Assembly (NCBI GenBank): GCA_014376935.1
Contig: JACMQO010000043.1
Location: 1-45,336, forward strand
Length of the DNA: 45,336 nucleotides
Direction: 5' to 3'
Origin: Bdellovibrio sp.
Lineage (GTDB): Bacteria; Bdellovibrionota; Bdellovibrionia; Bdellovibrionales; Bdellovibrionaceae
Notes under the pieces: generated by a model
Told to the model about the DNA's origin: nothing
The model's database searches: none
Seen by the model: only the letters and a program-made list of their open reading frames with translations
Part shown: piece after piece, positions 16,927 to 25,951 of the stretch
Position numbering within the stretch: position 1 is the first letter of the stretch
Layout: every line of letters starts with the position of its first letter
Made by a program: the position numbers and the translations under genes

Positions 16927-17910
16927 ATGAAAGAATCAGAAATCATTGATTTATTTAAAATGAAAACGGGTGAAGACGTGATCGTAGGACCAGGCGATGA
17001 TTGCGCCGTTTTACCTGGGGTTAGTTTTGATCAGTACACGGTGGTAACAACCGATATGTTGATCGAAGGCACCCACTTTTTAAAAGATCAAATAACGGCT
17101 AAGCAATTGGCGAAAAAATCGTTGGCTGTTAATTTAAGTGATATCGCCGCCATGGGCGCGCAACCCACTTACGTATTTTTATCGCTGGCACTTCCGAAAG
17201 AAATTTCGGATCAGTGGATCACAGAATTCGCTTTGGCTTTTAAGAATGAATGTCTTCGGCAGAATATTACTTTAGTTGGCGGAGATACAAACCGTTCATC
17301 GAATTTAATCGTTGTTAATCCGGTCGTTCATGGAACAGTTTTAAAAAAACATCTAAAAACAAGATCGGGCGCGCGAAAAGGTGATCTTATTTGCGTTACG
17401 GGCCCGGTCGGTGATTCTAGAGCGGGGCTTCGCTTGCTCCAAGTCCAGTCGTTAACGTCACCAGGTTCAGACAGTTTGATTAAAGCGCATTTTGAGCCGA
17501 CCGCTCAGTTGCAAGAAGGTTTTTTTTTAGGCCGTGAAGCCGCGGTGACGGCGATGATGGATGTTTCTGATGGGGTAGCTGCGGATTTATCTAAGTTGTT
17601 GAAGTCATCAAACTGTGAAGGTTCCATTCAGTTAGAAAAAATTCCGGTTTCAAGTGAGCTTAAAGACTTTTGTTGTCTGACGAAGCAAAACGTTTTTGAG
17701 TTCGCAGCTCTGGGCGGTGAAGATTACGTTTTACTTTTGACGGTGAATGAAAATAATTTTTTGAAGCTACAAAGCGACTTTAGAAGTGAGTGCGGCAAAG
17801 ATTTGATTTGTATCGGTAAAATTACGGACGGTTCGTCTTCGAAAGTAAGCTATTTTTTAAATGGTCAAAATTACCTTTTAAAAAACAGCAGCTTTGAACA
17901 CTTTGAATAA
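16927..17910 (+). CDS. thiL: Thiamine-monophosphate kinase
   Basis: About 327 residues. The N-terminal segment VIVGPGDDCAVL is the ThiL/PurM-like Mg-ATP motif, followed by VVTTDMLIEGTHF, NLSDIAAMGAQP and LVGGDTNRSS, all ThiL hallmarks. DVSDGVAADLSKLL and the late AALGGEDYVLLLTV complete the family pattern. It phosphorylates thiamine monophosphate to the active cofactor thiamine diphosphate. I place the start at the ATG at 16927, with a weak GGCGGG upstream; a GTG at 16906 is in frame. It stands alone, without other thi genes or a visible TPP riboswitch. Confidence 0.96.
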   Translation: MKESEIIDLFKMKTGEDVIVGPGDDCAVLPGVSFDQYTVVTTDMLIEGTHFLKDQITAKQLAKKSLAVNLSDIAAMGAQPTYVFLSLALPKEISDQWITEFALAFKNECLRQNITLVGGDTNRSSNLIVVNPVVHGTVLKKHLKTRSGARKGDLICVTGPVGDSRAGLRLLQVQSLTSPGSDSLIKAHFEPTAQLQEGFFLGREAAVTAMMDVSDGVAADLSKLLKSSNCEGSIQLEKIPVSSELKDFCCLTKQNVFEFAALGGEDYVLLLTVNENNFLKLQSDFRSECGKDLICIGKITDGSSSKVSYFLNGQNYLLKNSSFEHFE

Positions 17911-17934
17911 TTATTTCATATTCTTTGAATAAAT

Positions 17935-18852
17935 TTAAAGTGCCATTCCGACGCCGAAGCGAATCGCCATGATGCTAGCTTTAACCGTGTCTGACGGCAT
18001 GAAAACTTGCTGTTCGATGGAAACCGGAATGAAGTACTTATGGTTGATAAAATAATCCATACCTAAAGCGAAGCCATAAGTCGCTGTCATCTTAATATCG
18101 TCAGTTTTTAAAGCAGTCGATGTTTTTGACATTGGTAACTTCATGGTTCCGCCGACGGCGCCCCAACCTAAAATGGCTTTTGATTTGTAAAAGTCGAAAC
18201 GGCCGTACGCACCAAACGATAAGTAGGTCATCTCGGCCGTACAGTTGGCTGATGATTGGTTGTCGCAGCTTGTGGGATTATACGCGGTGCCGCTGGCTTT
18301 AAAAGGCTCGTAGCCGGCTGTTCCACGTAAAGTGAACCAACCGTTCAGCGGCATATCTAATACGCCCGTGATGCCAAACGAAGAGCCCTTCATCGAAACG
18401 TCTTCGATATTCGGAGTCGGTGATGTTTTGTCGGCTTCTTTTGCCGTCATTGAATTTGAAAATAGATTTAAAACGACACTGACTTTTTTTGAACCGTAGC
18501 GATAAACTTTTCCGGGCGATGCATCACTGGCGACGACGGGGTCGACATCTTCAGAGATCGCTGCTGTTGATCCCGGGTTCAGTTGCAAACTTTCTTTTCC
18601 GGCTGATTTTCCTTTGGTGATTACGGCAATGGCCTTGCCATTTTTAACGATCGAGATTTGAACTAAACCTACTTTTTTAGTTTCTCCGTTCACTAAATAG
18701 TACTCTTGCCCCACCTGAAGGTCGTCGCCTTGGTTGTCGATCATGACTTTGTTGCTTTTAACTTGGGTCACTTGCGCCGAAAAAGCGGGTAGTGCTAGCA
18801 AAGAAATTAAAAGTGGTAAACCGACAACTAACTTACGTCGACTTGAAAGCAC
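17935..18852 (-). CDS. Exported protein with small N-terminal beta-domain and probable outer-membrane barrel
   Basis: About 305 residues. A signal peptide (KLVVGLPLLISLLALPAFSA) is followed by a compact beta-rich region (QVTQVKSNKVMI, QVGQEYYLV, KAIAVITKGKSAG) of about 75 residues. The rest is a series of amphipathic strands that looks like an 8- to 10-stranded outer-membrane barrel, ending in ASIMAIRFGVGMAL. I choose the GTG at 18852 because AAGGAG lies six bases upstream; the longer open frame to 18882 would overlap the upstream gene further. It overlaps the end of the lipoprotein gene by 20 bases and is probably co-translated. Function is unknown. Confidence 0.7.
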   Translation of the reverse strand: MLSSRRKLVVGLPLLISLLALPAFSAQVTQVKSNKVMIDNQGDDLQVGQEYYLVNGETKKVGLVQISIVKNGKAIAVITKGKSAGKESLQLNPGSTAAISEDVDPVVASDASPGKVYRYGSKKVSVVLNLFSNSMTAKEADKTSPTPNIEDVSMKGSSFGITGVLDMPLNGWFTLRGTAGYEPFKASGTAYNPTSCDNQSSANCTAEMTYLSFGAYGRFDFYKSKAILGWGAVGGTMKLPMSKTSTALKTDDIKMTATYGFALGMDYFINHKYFIPVSIEQQVFMPSDTVKASIMAIRFGVGMAL

Positions 18853-19147
18853 AGTATTCTCCTTTTGAATTATCGGATTCAAAATAAGATTGATCGTCGA
18901 TAATATATTCCCAGATAAACTGACTTTCAGATTTTGATTCGCTTTGTAAAACCGTTACTAAGCGCGATGTTGAAGCCTGCGCTTTGATGCTAGTTTCAGA
19001 ACATGCCAACTGTTTTAAATTTTGAACTTTGAAGTTACCTGATTCAGACTCAAAATCTTTACGCTGGGGCGATTTGTAGACCGAGCAGCTGTTTAGTAAA
19101 ACCGAGGCTAAAATTGAAATCAGAAAAGCGGATGGAAATAACTTCAT
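18833..19147 (-). CDS. Small putative lipoprotein
   Basis: A 104-residue protein with a lipoprotein signal (LISILASVLLNSC, acylated Cys at residue 21; LNSC fits the lipobox). The mature part is about 84 residues with two further cysteines (near QLACSE and GEYCAF) that could form a disulphide. I recognise no family. Its 3' end overlaps the next gene, an exported barrel-like protein, so the two may form one envelope complex; that is inference. Confidence 0.65.
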   Translation of the reverse strand: MKLFPSAFLISILASVLLNSCSVYKSPQRKDFESESGNFKVQNLKQLACSETSIKAQASTSRLVTVLQSESKSESQFIWEYIIDDQSYFESDNSKGEYCAFKST

Positions 19148-19177
19148 CCATTTATATTGAATAGGTTTTAAAAAAAA

Positions 19178-19202
19178 GAAAAGGCCTTTATCAGGCCTTT
19201 TC
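19178..19202 (-). terminator. Rho-independent terminator after ssb
   Basis: GAAAAGGCCT and AGGCCTTTTC (19178-19187 and 19193-19202) form a 10-bp stem with a five-base loop. On the minus strand it is followed by a run of eight T residues, as expected for termination of ssb transcription. Confidence 0.9.
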
Positions 19203-19231
19203 TAAATAGATGAAAAATAAGTTCGTTCAAA

Positions 19232-19702
19232 CTAGAACGGGATTTCTTCGCCTTGGTTGAATGTTGGCTCTGGACCAAAGTCAGCGAAATTGAAATCATT
19301 TCCGCCGCCGCCGTTACCAGAAGATTGATTCATTCCGCCACCTTGAGTTGCGTTAGAATTTGCACCTTGTTCAGCGTTAGAACCTAAGAACTGAACTGTG
19401 CTTGCCACGATTTCAGTTGAGTATTTTTTTTGTCCGTTGTCTTCCCAAGAACGTGTTTGAAGACGACCTTCAACGTAAACTTGGCGACCTTTAGATAAAT
19501 ATTTACCGCAGATTTCTGCTAATTTACCCCAAACAACAATGCGGTGCCATTCGGTACGCTCTTGTTTTTGTCCACCTTTATCCACCCAGTTTTCGCTTGT
19601 CGCGACACTTAAGCGAGTTACAGTTGCGCCTTGGCCAACCGCTTTCATCTCCGGATCATTGCCTAAACGGCCAATGACAATTACTTTATTTACTCCAGCC
19701 AT
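19232..19702 (-). CDS. ssb: Single-stranded DNA-binding protein
   Basis: A 156-residue SSB. The N-terminal OB-fold starts [19 protein letters not shown] and includes [20 protein letters not shown] and [10 protein letters not shown]. The Gly/Asn/Gln-rich linker (about 115-145) ends in the acidic protein-docking tip EEIPF. It coats single-stranded DNA and recruits replication and repair proteins through its tail. The start ATG is preceded by the strong GAAGGAGGG. A 174-base gap separates it from the end of the T2SS operon, so it probably has its own promoter, and it ends with its own terminator. Confidence 0.98.
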   Translation of the reverse strand: MAGVNKVIVIGRLGNDPEMKAVGQGATVTRLSVATSENWVDKGGQKQERTEWHRIVVWGKLAEICGKYLSKGRQVYVEGRLQTRSWEDNGQKKYSTEIVASTVQFLGSNAEQGANSNATQGGGMNQSSGNGGGGNDFNFADFGPEPTFNQGEEIPF

Positions 19703-19876
19703 ATACCCTCCTTCTTCTTTTTCTATTGGGGTGCCTTATGAGTCAATCAGGACCTCTGATTTGCTTTAAGAATATGCATGGTGTTGGCCAGCGTCAGATC
19801 AAATTTACGTGTCAGCCGCCACCTTAGCGGTTTGTGATACGGATCGGGCAGAAAAATGAGGTATCAGGTACCTTTT

Positions 19877-20845
19877 TTAGCGAAGGGGAGTAAATTGCGG
19901 GGGCATGCCGGCTGAAGACGCCTGGATTTTAAATTTGTACTGGGTGCCGTCGGCCATTTCAGTTTTATAACCGTCTAAGAAAGTTAAGAAAAATTTCGCA
20001 CGCTCTTTAAAACCGGCCGTCGCTTTTAAATTTAAATCAATGTTGTAACCACCAACGAATGGTGTGATTTGTCCGTTTTGATTTTGAAACGTTAAAGTTA
20101 GATCACCTTTGATGTCGCCGTAAAGCTCGTCTTTATTTGAACCTAATTTTCCGGTTTCAATTGTGAATTTTCCGTTCGCTAATTTTCCTTTAAGTTCAAC
20201 GGCGGCAAATTTTATTTCAGGTAAATTCACTCGGCCCATGTCGCCCAAATTAACTGAGCCACTAGGCATTTCAAACTTTTGAATTGTTAAACTCATTTCG
20301 GCTTCAGGTTGTTCGGTAAAAGTCAGATCAGCTTGAGCGGTCGCGTTTAAATTCAAAGTACCACGTAAAGCCACTGGTAACTGAGCTAACTCGCGGATCT
20401 CTTTGATCCCAAGGCTTTTCGCCTGAATATCTAATCTTGAGCGCGCCAGTCCCGTTTCGGTTTTTGTGCCTGATTTTAAATGAATTTCAACATTTCCTTT
20501 TAAAAAACCGTTGGCGACGATTGTGCCTTCAGGTTGTTTGCTGATCAATGAAGATAACGACGGAGAAACTGAAAGTTCTTGAGAAGTTAAAGCGGGCATG
20601 TTGGCTGATTCAATGAATACTTTATTAACAGTAATGGTAGGGCTGAAAGGGTTTAAATGAAGCTCTTCAAATTGCAAAAAAATTTTATTCTGCGTTAATT
20701 TTGAAACTTGGGCCGAGATCAAATCATTTAAGTCATTAAACGGAAATAAGACGAAAATAAAAATTAAAGTAAACCAAACGGTTAAAATAATTTTCCACTT
20801 GTTTGCGAAAATGAAACGAAATGATTTGATAATTCCGTTCATCAT
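19877..20845 (-). CDS. gspN: Type II secretion system protein N
   Basis: A 322-residue protein with one N-terminal membrane helix (KIILTVWFTLIFIFVLFPF) and a long periplasmic beta-rich region, as in the GspN family (Asp-rich FNDLNDLIS after the helix, then repeated amphipathic strands). GspN is an accessory part of many type II secretion systems; its exact role is unclear. The ATGA overlap with gspM and its place at the end of the operon support the call. The C-terminus is Pro-rich (MPPQFTPLR). Confidence 0.85.
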   Translation of the reverse strand: MMNGIIKSFRFIFANKWKIILTVWFTLIFIFVLFPFNDLNDLISAQVSKLTQNKIFLQFEELHLNPFSPTITVNKVFIESANMPALTSQELSVSPSLSSLISKQPEGTIVANGFLKGNVEIHLKSGTKTETGLARSRLDIQAKSLGIKEIRELAQLPVALRGTLNLNATAQADLTFTEQPEAEMSLTIQKFEMPSGSVNLGDMGRVNLPEIKFAAVELKGKLANGKFTIETGKLGSNKDELYGDIKGDLTLTFQNQNGQITPFVGGYNIDLNLKATAGFKERAKFFLTFLDGYKTEMADGTQYKFKIQASSAGMPPQFTPLR

Positions 20846-21546
20846 TCTCCGGCCTCTTTATCATCCTTGTTTGAAGGTTTGGCATTGCCTTTTTTAGTTT
20901 TAATTTCTGGTTCTGGTAACGGTTCGGGCGTTGGTTCCGGAACGTTCAAAGAGTAAAGTTTATAAGTCACGTCAAAGTACCGCGTGTCTGTCGAATGAGC
21001 CGTGATGACTAAGTCTTTCATTTTAACACTGGGAGAAATGCCGGTGATCGAAGTTCCGATATCAACGATTTGCTTCAGGTTTAATTTCGCTAGTTTTACT
21101 TCTAAAACATGGCTGACTAAACTTTGTGGAATCAGGCGGCCTTCGACCGTGCTTTCGATTGTTCCGACACGTTGTTCGGGAAGTAAATTGGCTCCGTTGA
21201 TGATCGTATCGATCGAAGATTTTAGTATTTCGACAGCAGGGGGGACGGGGATGCTGGCTTGGGCTGACGACTCACGATAGGTTTTAAATAAATCGCGAAT
21301 TAAATTTCTTTTTTCTTCAAAAGAAACCATCAATGCTTGTGAATTTGAAATTTGCGAAAGGGGATAAAATAAAACCAGGCCTGCGGCTAAAACAATGCCT
21401 CCGACCCAAGCCATTTTTTGCGAACTTGGATTTAGAGATTGATAGTGGTCTTGTAACTTTTGGTAGCCTTCTGTTTCTTGAATGGCCGTGCCAATCCGTT
21501 GGCCCGTAGCTTTTAACTGATCTTTTAGTTCATCTAAGCGACTCAT
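20842..21546 (-). CDS. gspM: Type II secretion system protein M
   Basis: A 234-residue inner-membrane protein. A helical N-terminus (LNPSSQKMAWVGGIVLAAGL) leads into one membrane helix near residues 45-65, followed by a coiled-coil (QALMVSFEEKRNLIRDLF) and a small ferredoxin-like periplasmic domain. That layout is typical of GspM, which binds GspL in the assembly platform. The last 40 residues are Pro/Glu/Lys-rich and probably disordered. Translation is coupled on both sides by ATGA overlaps with gspL and gspN. Confidence 0.85.
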   Translation of the reverse strand: MSRLDELKDQLKATGQRIGTAIQETEGYQKLQDHYQSLNPSSQKMAWVGGIVLAAGLVLFYPLSQISNSQALMVSFEEKRNLIRDLFKTYRESSAQASIPVPPAVEILKSSIDTIINGANLLPEQRVGTIESTVEGRLIPQSLVSHVLEVKLAKLNLKQIVDIGTSITGISPSVKMKDLVITAHSTDTRYFDVTYKLYSLNVPEPTPEPLPEPEIKTKKGNAKPSNKDDKEAGE

Positions 21547-23216
21547 TTAACTAAACCTCGATCAGCTTTAAAAGTAATATTGAACGCCACGCGATTTGGA
21601 ATCGAAGCTAAGTTTGCTTGTCCTTGCGTCACGTCACCGCTTGAAGTTAAAGATTTTAAATTTTGCGCTAATAGATTTACTTCGCGCGGAGTATTGGCGT
21701 AGCCGATCATTTGCACTAAGTCGTCTTTAATTTGAAAGGTCATGATATCGACTTTAATTTGTTCTTTACCCGGCGCGGCTTCACTGACTTTTTTCAAAAC
21801 TTCTAAAGCTGAATTCATTTGAGCCACTTGAGCCACTAATTTTAAAGCGTTCGCTTTTTTCTTATTATCACGAATGTATTTTTTAACGCCAGATTCATTG
21901 GCTTGTTTTTTTGGTAACCGCGCGACGGTTTTAGCTTGTGAAATTAACGCTTCGTCACCGCGTTCAGCCAGTGACGCTGTAAAGCTTTCTCTGAATGATG
22001 ACCAAATAAATAGAATCACTAAACTAGCCGCAGCTATTTGTGCAACGGTACCCCATTGCTGCCAAAGAACTTTCAAGCGATTATTTTGTTTTGCAAATTC
22101 GCCTTTAAGTAAGTTCGTGGCTGGGTTTCGTGGTTTTTTGTACGATTCTAATGCGCTACCCAAGGCAACCGTAAAGCGGGCCTCAATGGATTCACTTTTA
22201 TCAGATAGGCCTAACGCCGCAATCGAAGGCGCGTAGGCTTGAAGTAAAGATACGGGGTTACACTTAATTTCTAGATGCTGAGTTAAAAACGCACCTAAGT
22301 TATGAAGTAAGCTTAATCCACCTGTTAAATGAATCTCAGAAATTTCGGCGTTGAATTCACTTTGCAATTCAAGCACGGTCATTTGCACATCGCGAACCAG
22401 TTCACGCAAAGATTTACTTAATAAATCCGAAAGCTGCGTTTGTTCAAAGCTAGCCCCTTGTTTTGACAACAAAAGCTGACCTTGAGTTTGTAGTGTTTTA
22501 GACGCATCTAAAACCGGAACTTGAAAGCGTTTAACGATGTCTTGGATCATTTGGTCCGCGCCCCAGAAAAGACTGCGGGTAAAGATCAAACGATTATCTT
22601 CAAAGACTGTGAATAAAGTTTTACGGTGACCGATATTTAAAATAACTTGTAAGTTTTTTTTCGGTTTTTCAATGTCGTCGATGACGAAGTCATTTTTAAT
22701 ATCAGGCGGAGTTTGATCCCAAGGTTCGACCAGGTTCGCAAAAGCTAAGCCTTCGATCGTGATGATATTTAATTCAATGCCGAAATCAGCGGCCAATGAA
22801 ATAATTTTTTCGACATGCTGTTTGGGAACCGCATTCGCGATCACATCGGCGCTTTGGCCTTGCGTGCGAATCAGTTTTGATTCAAAAACGCAGGCGTCTG
22901 TATCAAATGGAATATCTTCTTCCATTTCAAACGATAAACTTTTTTGAATTTTGTTTTTATCTGAAAACGGAAATGTCTTAAAGCGTGACGTGACTTTGTC
23001 TTGGCGCACGGCCATGACAAATTTTGAATTTGAAAAATCTTGCGACGCCATGAATTCACGCATGAATTCAATCGTCTCAAGTTCGCGATCTTGCGGAGAC
23101 CCATTCGTATTTAAAACTTTTTCTTGAATTTGGTTGATCGCGACAGCTTTTTTATTTTGAATAAGTTCAACAATTTTAACTGAGTATTCACCGATATCAA
23201 TACCGATTGATCTCAT
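21543..23216 (-). CDS. gspL: Type II secretion system protein L
   Basis: A 557-residue protein opening with MRSIGIDIGEYSVKIVEL, the actin-like/PilM-type fold of cytoplasmic GspL. A cytoplasmic domain of ~380 residues follows, then a membrane helix (TVAQIAAASLVILFIWSSF) and a C-terminal periplasmic ferredoxin-like domain with ANTPREVNLLAQNLK. It recruits the ATPase GspE to the membrane. The length is above that of enterobacterial GspL (about 400). It is separated from gspK by a 60-base gap with a good AAGGAG ribosome binding site. Confidence 0.9.
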   Translation of the reverse strand: MRSIGIDIGEYSVKIVELIQNKKAVAINQIQEKVLNTNGSPQDRELETIEFMREFMASQDFSNSKFVMAVRQDKVTSRFKTFPFSDKNKIQKSLSFEMEEDIPFDTDACVFESKLIRTQGQSADVIANAVPKQHVEKIISLAADFGIELNIITIEGLAFANLVEPWDQTPPDIKNDFVIDDIEKPKKNLQVILNIGHRKTLFTVFEDNRLIFTRSLFWGADQMIQDIVKRFQVPVLDASKTLQTQGQLLLSKQGASFEQTQLSDLLSKSLRELVRDVQMTVLELQSEFNAEISEIHLTGGLSLLHNLGAFLTQHLEIKCNPVSLLQAYAPSIAALGLSDKSESIEARFTVALGSALESYKKPRNPATNLLKGEFAKQNNRLKVLWQQWGTVAQIAAASLVILFIWSSFRESFTASLAERGDEALISQAKTVARLPKKQANESGVKKYIRDNKKKANALKLVAQVAQMNSALEVLKKVSEAAPGKEQIKVDIMTFQIKDDLVQMIGYANTPREVNLLAQNLKSLTSSGDVTQGQANLASIPNRVAFNITFKADRGLVK

Positions 23217-23276
23217 ATTATTAAACTCCTTCTATATAAATACTGACCGTCGATTCATTCTTAGGCCCAGAATATT

Positions 23277-24566
23277 TTAATTCTCGGACCAGTATACGAC
23301 ACGGGGTGGACCTTTGGGAAGTGGATCTTGTTTCGGAGCACCAGATGTTTGTCCAGTTGTTCCGCCTGCGCCCGCAGCGCCGGTACCACCTGCACCGGTT
23401 CCTTGTTGGGCTTGGCCCGCTGCTTTTTCTTTATCGACCATTGATTTTACTAAATTCGCCGCACGGCTAAGATCAATCACGACGGTCGTAATTTCTTTAA
23501 CTACGGCGTGTGAGCCGTTACCAAAAATTCCTGTCGATTTGATTTTAAAATTGACGACTTTATCGCAGACCATCGGAATTTGATCAAAACTTGGATCTAA
23601 TCGGGCACCGCGACTTAAAACAAAATCTTTAAAATCTTTCGAACATGCGGCGGCGTCTGTTCCTTTAAACTGCCCACCTAAATCGGGATCGTTTCTGCGC
23701 GCTAAGGCTTCTTTGACAGCTTCATCCGTCATGCCTTTGTCTAAAGATTTTAAAACCTCTTCGGGCGCGGTGTTTGGATTGATCGCCTTCATTCCGTAGA
23801 TGGTGACTTGGCTTTCTAATATTTTGAAAAACTCTTCGGTCATGCCCGGAACTAAACGCATTTCGTCTAAGGTTCTAAAGCCGCGATTAGGAGGATACTG
23901 TTCGCCGAGCGCGCTAAAATATTGTTTTTTACTACCACCGCCAGCGCTGGTATTTTTGTCACTCATCCAGTCGATCATGCGGTTGACTAAATCTTCGAAG
24001 CGAAAGCTTTGATACTCTTTACGAAACTCTTCATCAAACTCTAATTTTCTTTCAAAGATTGTTAGTAATTGCTTTTTAGTAACGTCTTGTAAAGTTTTTG
24101 ACGGCGAAATCAGATCGTTGACGTCGATTTTTGAACCTTCATCGTCAATGGTATGGGTGTATGTTGCGTCCATAAACGATTCAGCCGTAAGCTTTGCGAC
24201 CGAATCTTTAGCCACAGAATTAACTTCTTTAGGAACCGGAATCGGCCAAGCAAACGGAAATTTCCAAATTTGGTCTAACTCTCCGGCCATACCGGGTGGT
24301 AAAGCTAACCGGGATGTCTGCTGAAAAATTTTAACGCGTAACAAAGCTAACTGCATCCCATTGCGGGCGGCGTAGTACGCTTTAAGGCGATTGAGCTCTT
24401 GGCTATTGACGGCAAATTCGATCAAAGAATCGCGTGAAACTTCTTTGGCGATATAGACCATGAATAATAGAATGGTCATGGCCATAATTAAAGCGACGCC
24501 TTTTTTCTTAGCGCGAACCAGTGGATTATAGGTTAGGCGTGATTTTATTTTTTTAAAATCAATCAT
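23277..24566 (-). CDS. gspK: Type II secretion minor pseudopilin GspK
   Basis: A 429-residue pseudopilin. The prepilin-type leader ends in KKKG (residue 23), with a hydrophobic helix following (VALIMAMTILLFMVYIA). Position +5 of the mature protein is Met, not Glu, as expected for GspK, which caps the pseudopilus. A large insertion domain contains NPNTAPEEVLKSLD, a hallmark helix-hairpin-helix-like segment of GspK. The C-terminus is Gly/Ala/Thr-rich (GTGAGGTGAAGAGG), probably disordered. One base separates it from gspJ. Confidence 0.93.
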   Translation of the reverse strand: MIDFKKIKSRLTYNPLVRAKKKGVALIMAMTILLFMVYIAKEVSRDSLIEFAVNSQELNRLKAYYAARNGMQLALLRVKIFQQTSRLALPPGMAGELDQIWKFPFAWPIPVPKEVNSVAKDSVAKLTAESFMDATYTHTIDDEGSKIDVNDLISPSKTLQDVTKKQLLTIFERKLEFDEEFRKEYQSFRFEDLVNRMIDWMSDKNTSAGGGSKKQYFSALGEQYPPNRGFRTLDEMRLVPGMTEEFFKILESQVTIYGMKAINPNTAPEEVLKSLDKGMTDEAVKEALARRNDPDLGGQFKGTDAAACSKDFKDFVLSRGARLDPSFDQIPMVCDKVVNFKIKSTGIFGNGSHAVVKEITTVVIDLSRAANLVKSMVDKEKAAGQAQQGTGAGGTGAAGAGGTTGQTSGAPKQDPLPKGPPRVVYWSEN

Positions 24567-24567
24567 G

Positions 24568-25404
24568 TTAAGTTCCTGGCACTACGCCGGTCGGCGATGC
24601 GGGCATACCGTTAGATGTCGCAGTTGAAGTGGGGGGAGGGTTGTTCGGAAAATGAATCGGCACCACAAATTGCATCGAGTACGTTTTTTTCTTTTTATCC
24701 ACTTCATGAGAGATTCCCAATGTCACCTCAACGACTTCGGGATAACGGCCTTTTGTTGCGCCGTCATTTCCTTTGGTTTGCCACGTGGATACAAAATCTT
24801 GCTTTCCTTCGCCGAAGTAGCGCAATTTAAATTCAGAAACATTTTCTAAAAGAACGGACTCAGTCCCCCCTTCAGTGACGTCGTTATCAATTACAGATTG
24901 AATGCGGCGAAAAAGACATTTGCTAGATTTAGATGGGTCCGTTAAATTTTTACAGTCTTTCAGAGAATAGCCGACTTCGACAAAATCAGCTTGCAGAGCA
25001 TTGGCGGTCGTTCGGCCGTTATTCGAGGTGACAAAGTTCATCTTATCTTCAGCTCCATCAAAATCGGTCACCGGGTCTTCGCGTTTATTTTCACGAGGAA
25101 CGGCTGGCGTTGGAGCTGTTGGCGTGGCCAGCCCGTTGACGGCTTTTGGTTTGGCCACGATATCACTGATTTCTTTTTCGACGTCGCGGTAATGAAAAGC
25201 TAAATTTAAATCGGTGCGAATCAAGCGCATGGTGTCCCGTAAAGAGCTAGCGTCATCGACTTCGGCTTGAATTTTAACTTTAGCTTTTAAAGCGCGGCTT
25301 AATGCTTGTGAAGATAAAACCATAAGCGTCGATAAAATCGTAATGGCTAAAAGCACTTCGATTAAACTGAAACCTTTTTTAGAGTTTGCTTGTGTAAGAA
25401 TCAT
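24568..25404 (-). CDS. gspJ: Type II secretion minor pseudopilin GspJ
   Basis: A 278-residue protein with a short leader ending in KKG (residue 11), cleavage before FSLIEVLLAITILS; Glu is at +5. It should be methylated and processed by the prepilin peptidase, then join the GspI-J-K tip complex. The globular part is longer than usual because of a Pro/Ala-rich insertion (GLATPTAPTPAVPREN). It overlaps gspI by four bases (ATGA). Confidence 0.92.
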   Translation of the reverse strand: MILTQANSKKGFSLIEVLLAITILSTLMVLSSQALSRALKAKVKIQAEVDDASSLRDTMRLIRTDLNLAFHYRDVEKEISDIVAKPKAVNGLATPTAPTPAVPRENKREDPVTDFDGAEDKMNFVTSNNGRTTANALQADFVEVGYSLKDCKNLTDPSKSSKCLFRRIQSVIDNDVTEGGTESVLLENVSEFKLRYFGEGKQDFVSTWQTKGNDGATKGRYPEVVEVTLGISHEVDKKKKTYSMQFVVPIHFPNNPPPTSTATSNGMPASPTGVVPGT

Positions 25405-25943
25405 GAAGGCGGTGCTCCGGCGCCAGGCATTGGTAACGGGCGGTCGTAGTCGACCATGTAGATCGTCACATCAACGCTTAAAGGTTTTTTCTTACCTTCT
25501 TTGTGTGTGACGGTGATCTTGACCTCTTTGACCGATTTTGAAAGATGGTCGGTGAACAATTTCATAATCATTAAAAGATTTGTATTGGCTCCGCCTTCGC
25601 GGCCTACAAGCAGCGGGCTTAAGTCTGGAATTTCTAATTTTCTAGATTTCATCTTCCACGAATAGTTGGGAACATCAGATCCGAAATCATCGGCTTTATC
25701 TTCAGGGATTGAGTCTAGTGATTTACCTTTGTATTCGCGTTCGATTTCACTGACTTTTCTTTCTAAAAGCCCGACGATTTCAACTTGCGTTTGAGTTTTT
25801 CGTAAGCGGCTGTAGGTGCCGGCCCAAGAATTCATTAAAATAAGTAAACCTGAGGCCATGACCATTAAAGCTAAAACGACTTCAATTAAAGTGAAGCCTG
25901 ATTTTGAAAATTGAATTTTCTTAAACCTTACAGTTGGGCTCAA
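25401..25943 (-). CDS. gspI: Type II secretion minor pseudopilin GspI
   Basis: A 180-residue pseudopilin with a basic leader (RFKKIQFSKSG) cleaved after Gly16 before FTLIEVVLALMVMASG; Glu21 is the conserved +5 residue. The start is a TTG with AAGGA five bases ahead. It nucleates the tip complex with GspJ and GspK in other systems. It lies eight bases after the gspH stop, with its ribosome binding site overlapping that stop, and its end overlaps gspJ. Confidence 0.92.
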   Translation of the reverse strand: MSPTVRFKKIQFSKSGFTLIEVVLALMVMASGLLILMNSWAGTYSRLRKTQTQVEIVGLLERKVSEIEREYKGKSLDSIPEDKADDFGSDVPNYSWKMKSRKLEIPDLSPLLVGREGGANTNLLMIMKLFTDHLSKSVKEVKITVTHKEGKKKPLSVDVTIYMVDYDRPLPMPGAGAPPS

Positions 25944-25951
25944 AGCTGTCC

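Noticed and set aside
19857-19873. Weak hairpin (AGGTA/TACCT) with T residues after gspN
   Set aside because: The stem has only five base pairs, so I do not call it a terminator.
23314-23583. Plus-strand open frame opposite gspK
   Set aside because: It is the reverse of the Gly/Ala-rich gspK tail, giving a Pro/Ala-rich peptide with no coding evidence of its own.
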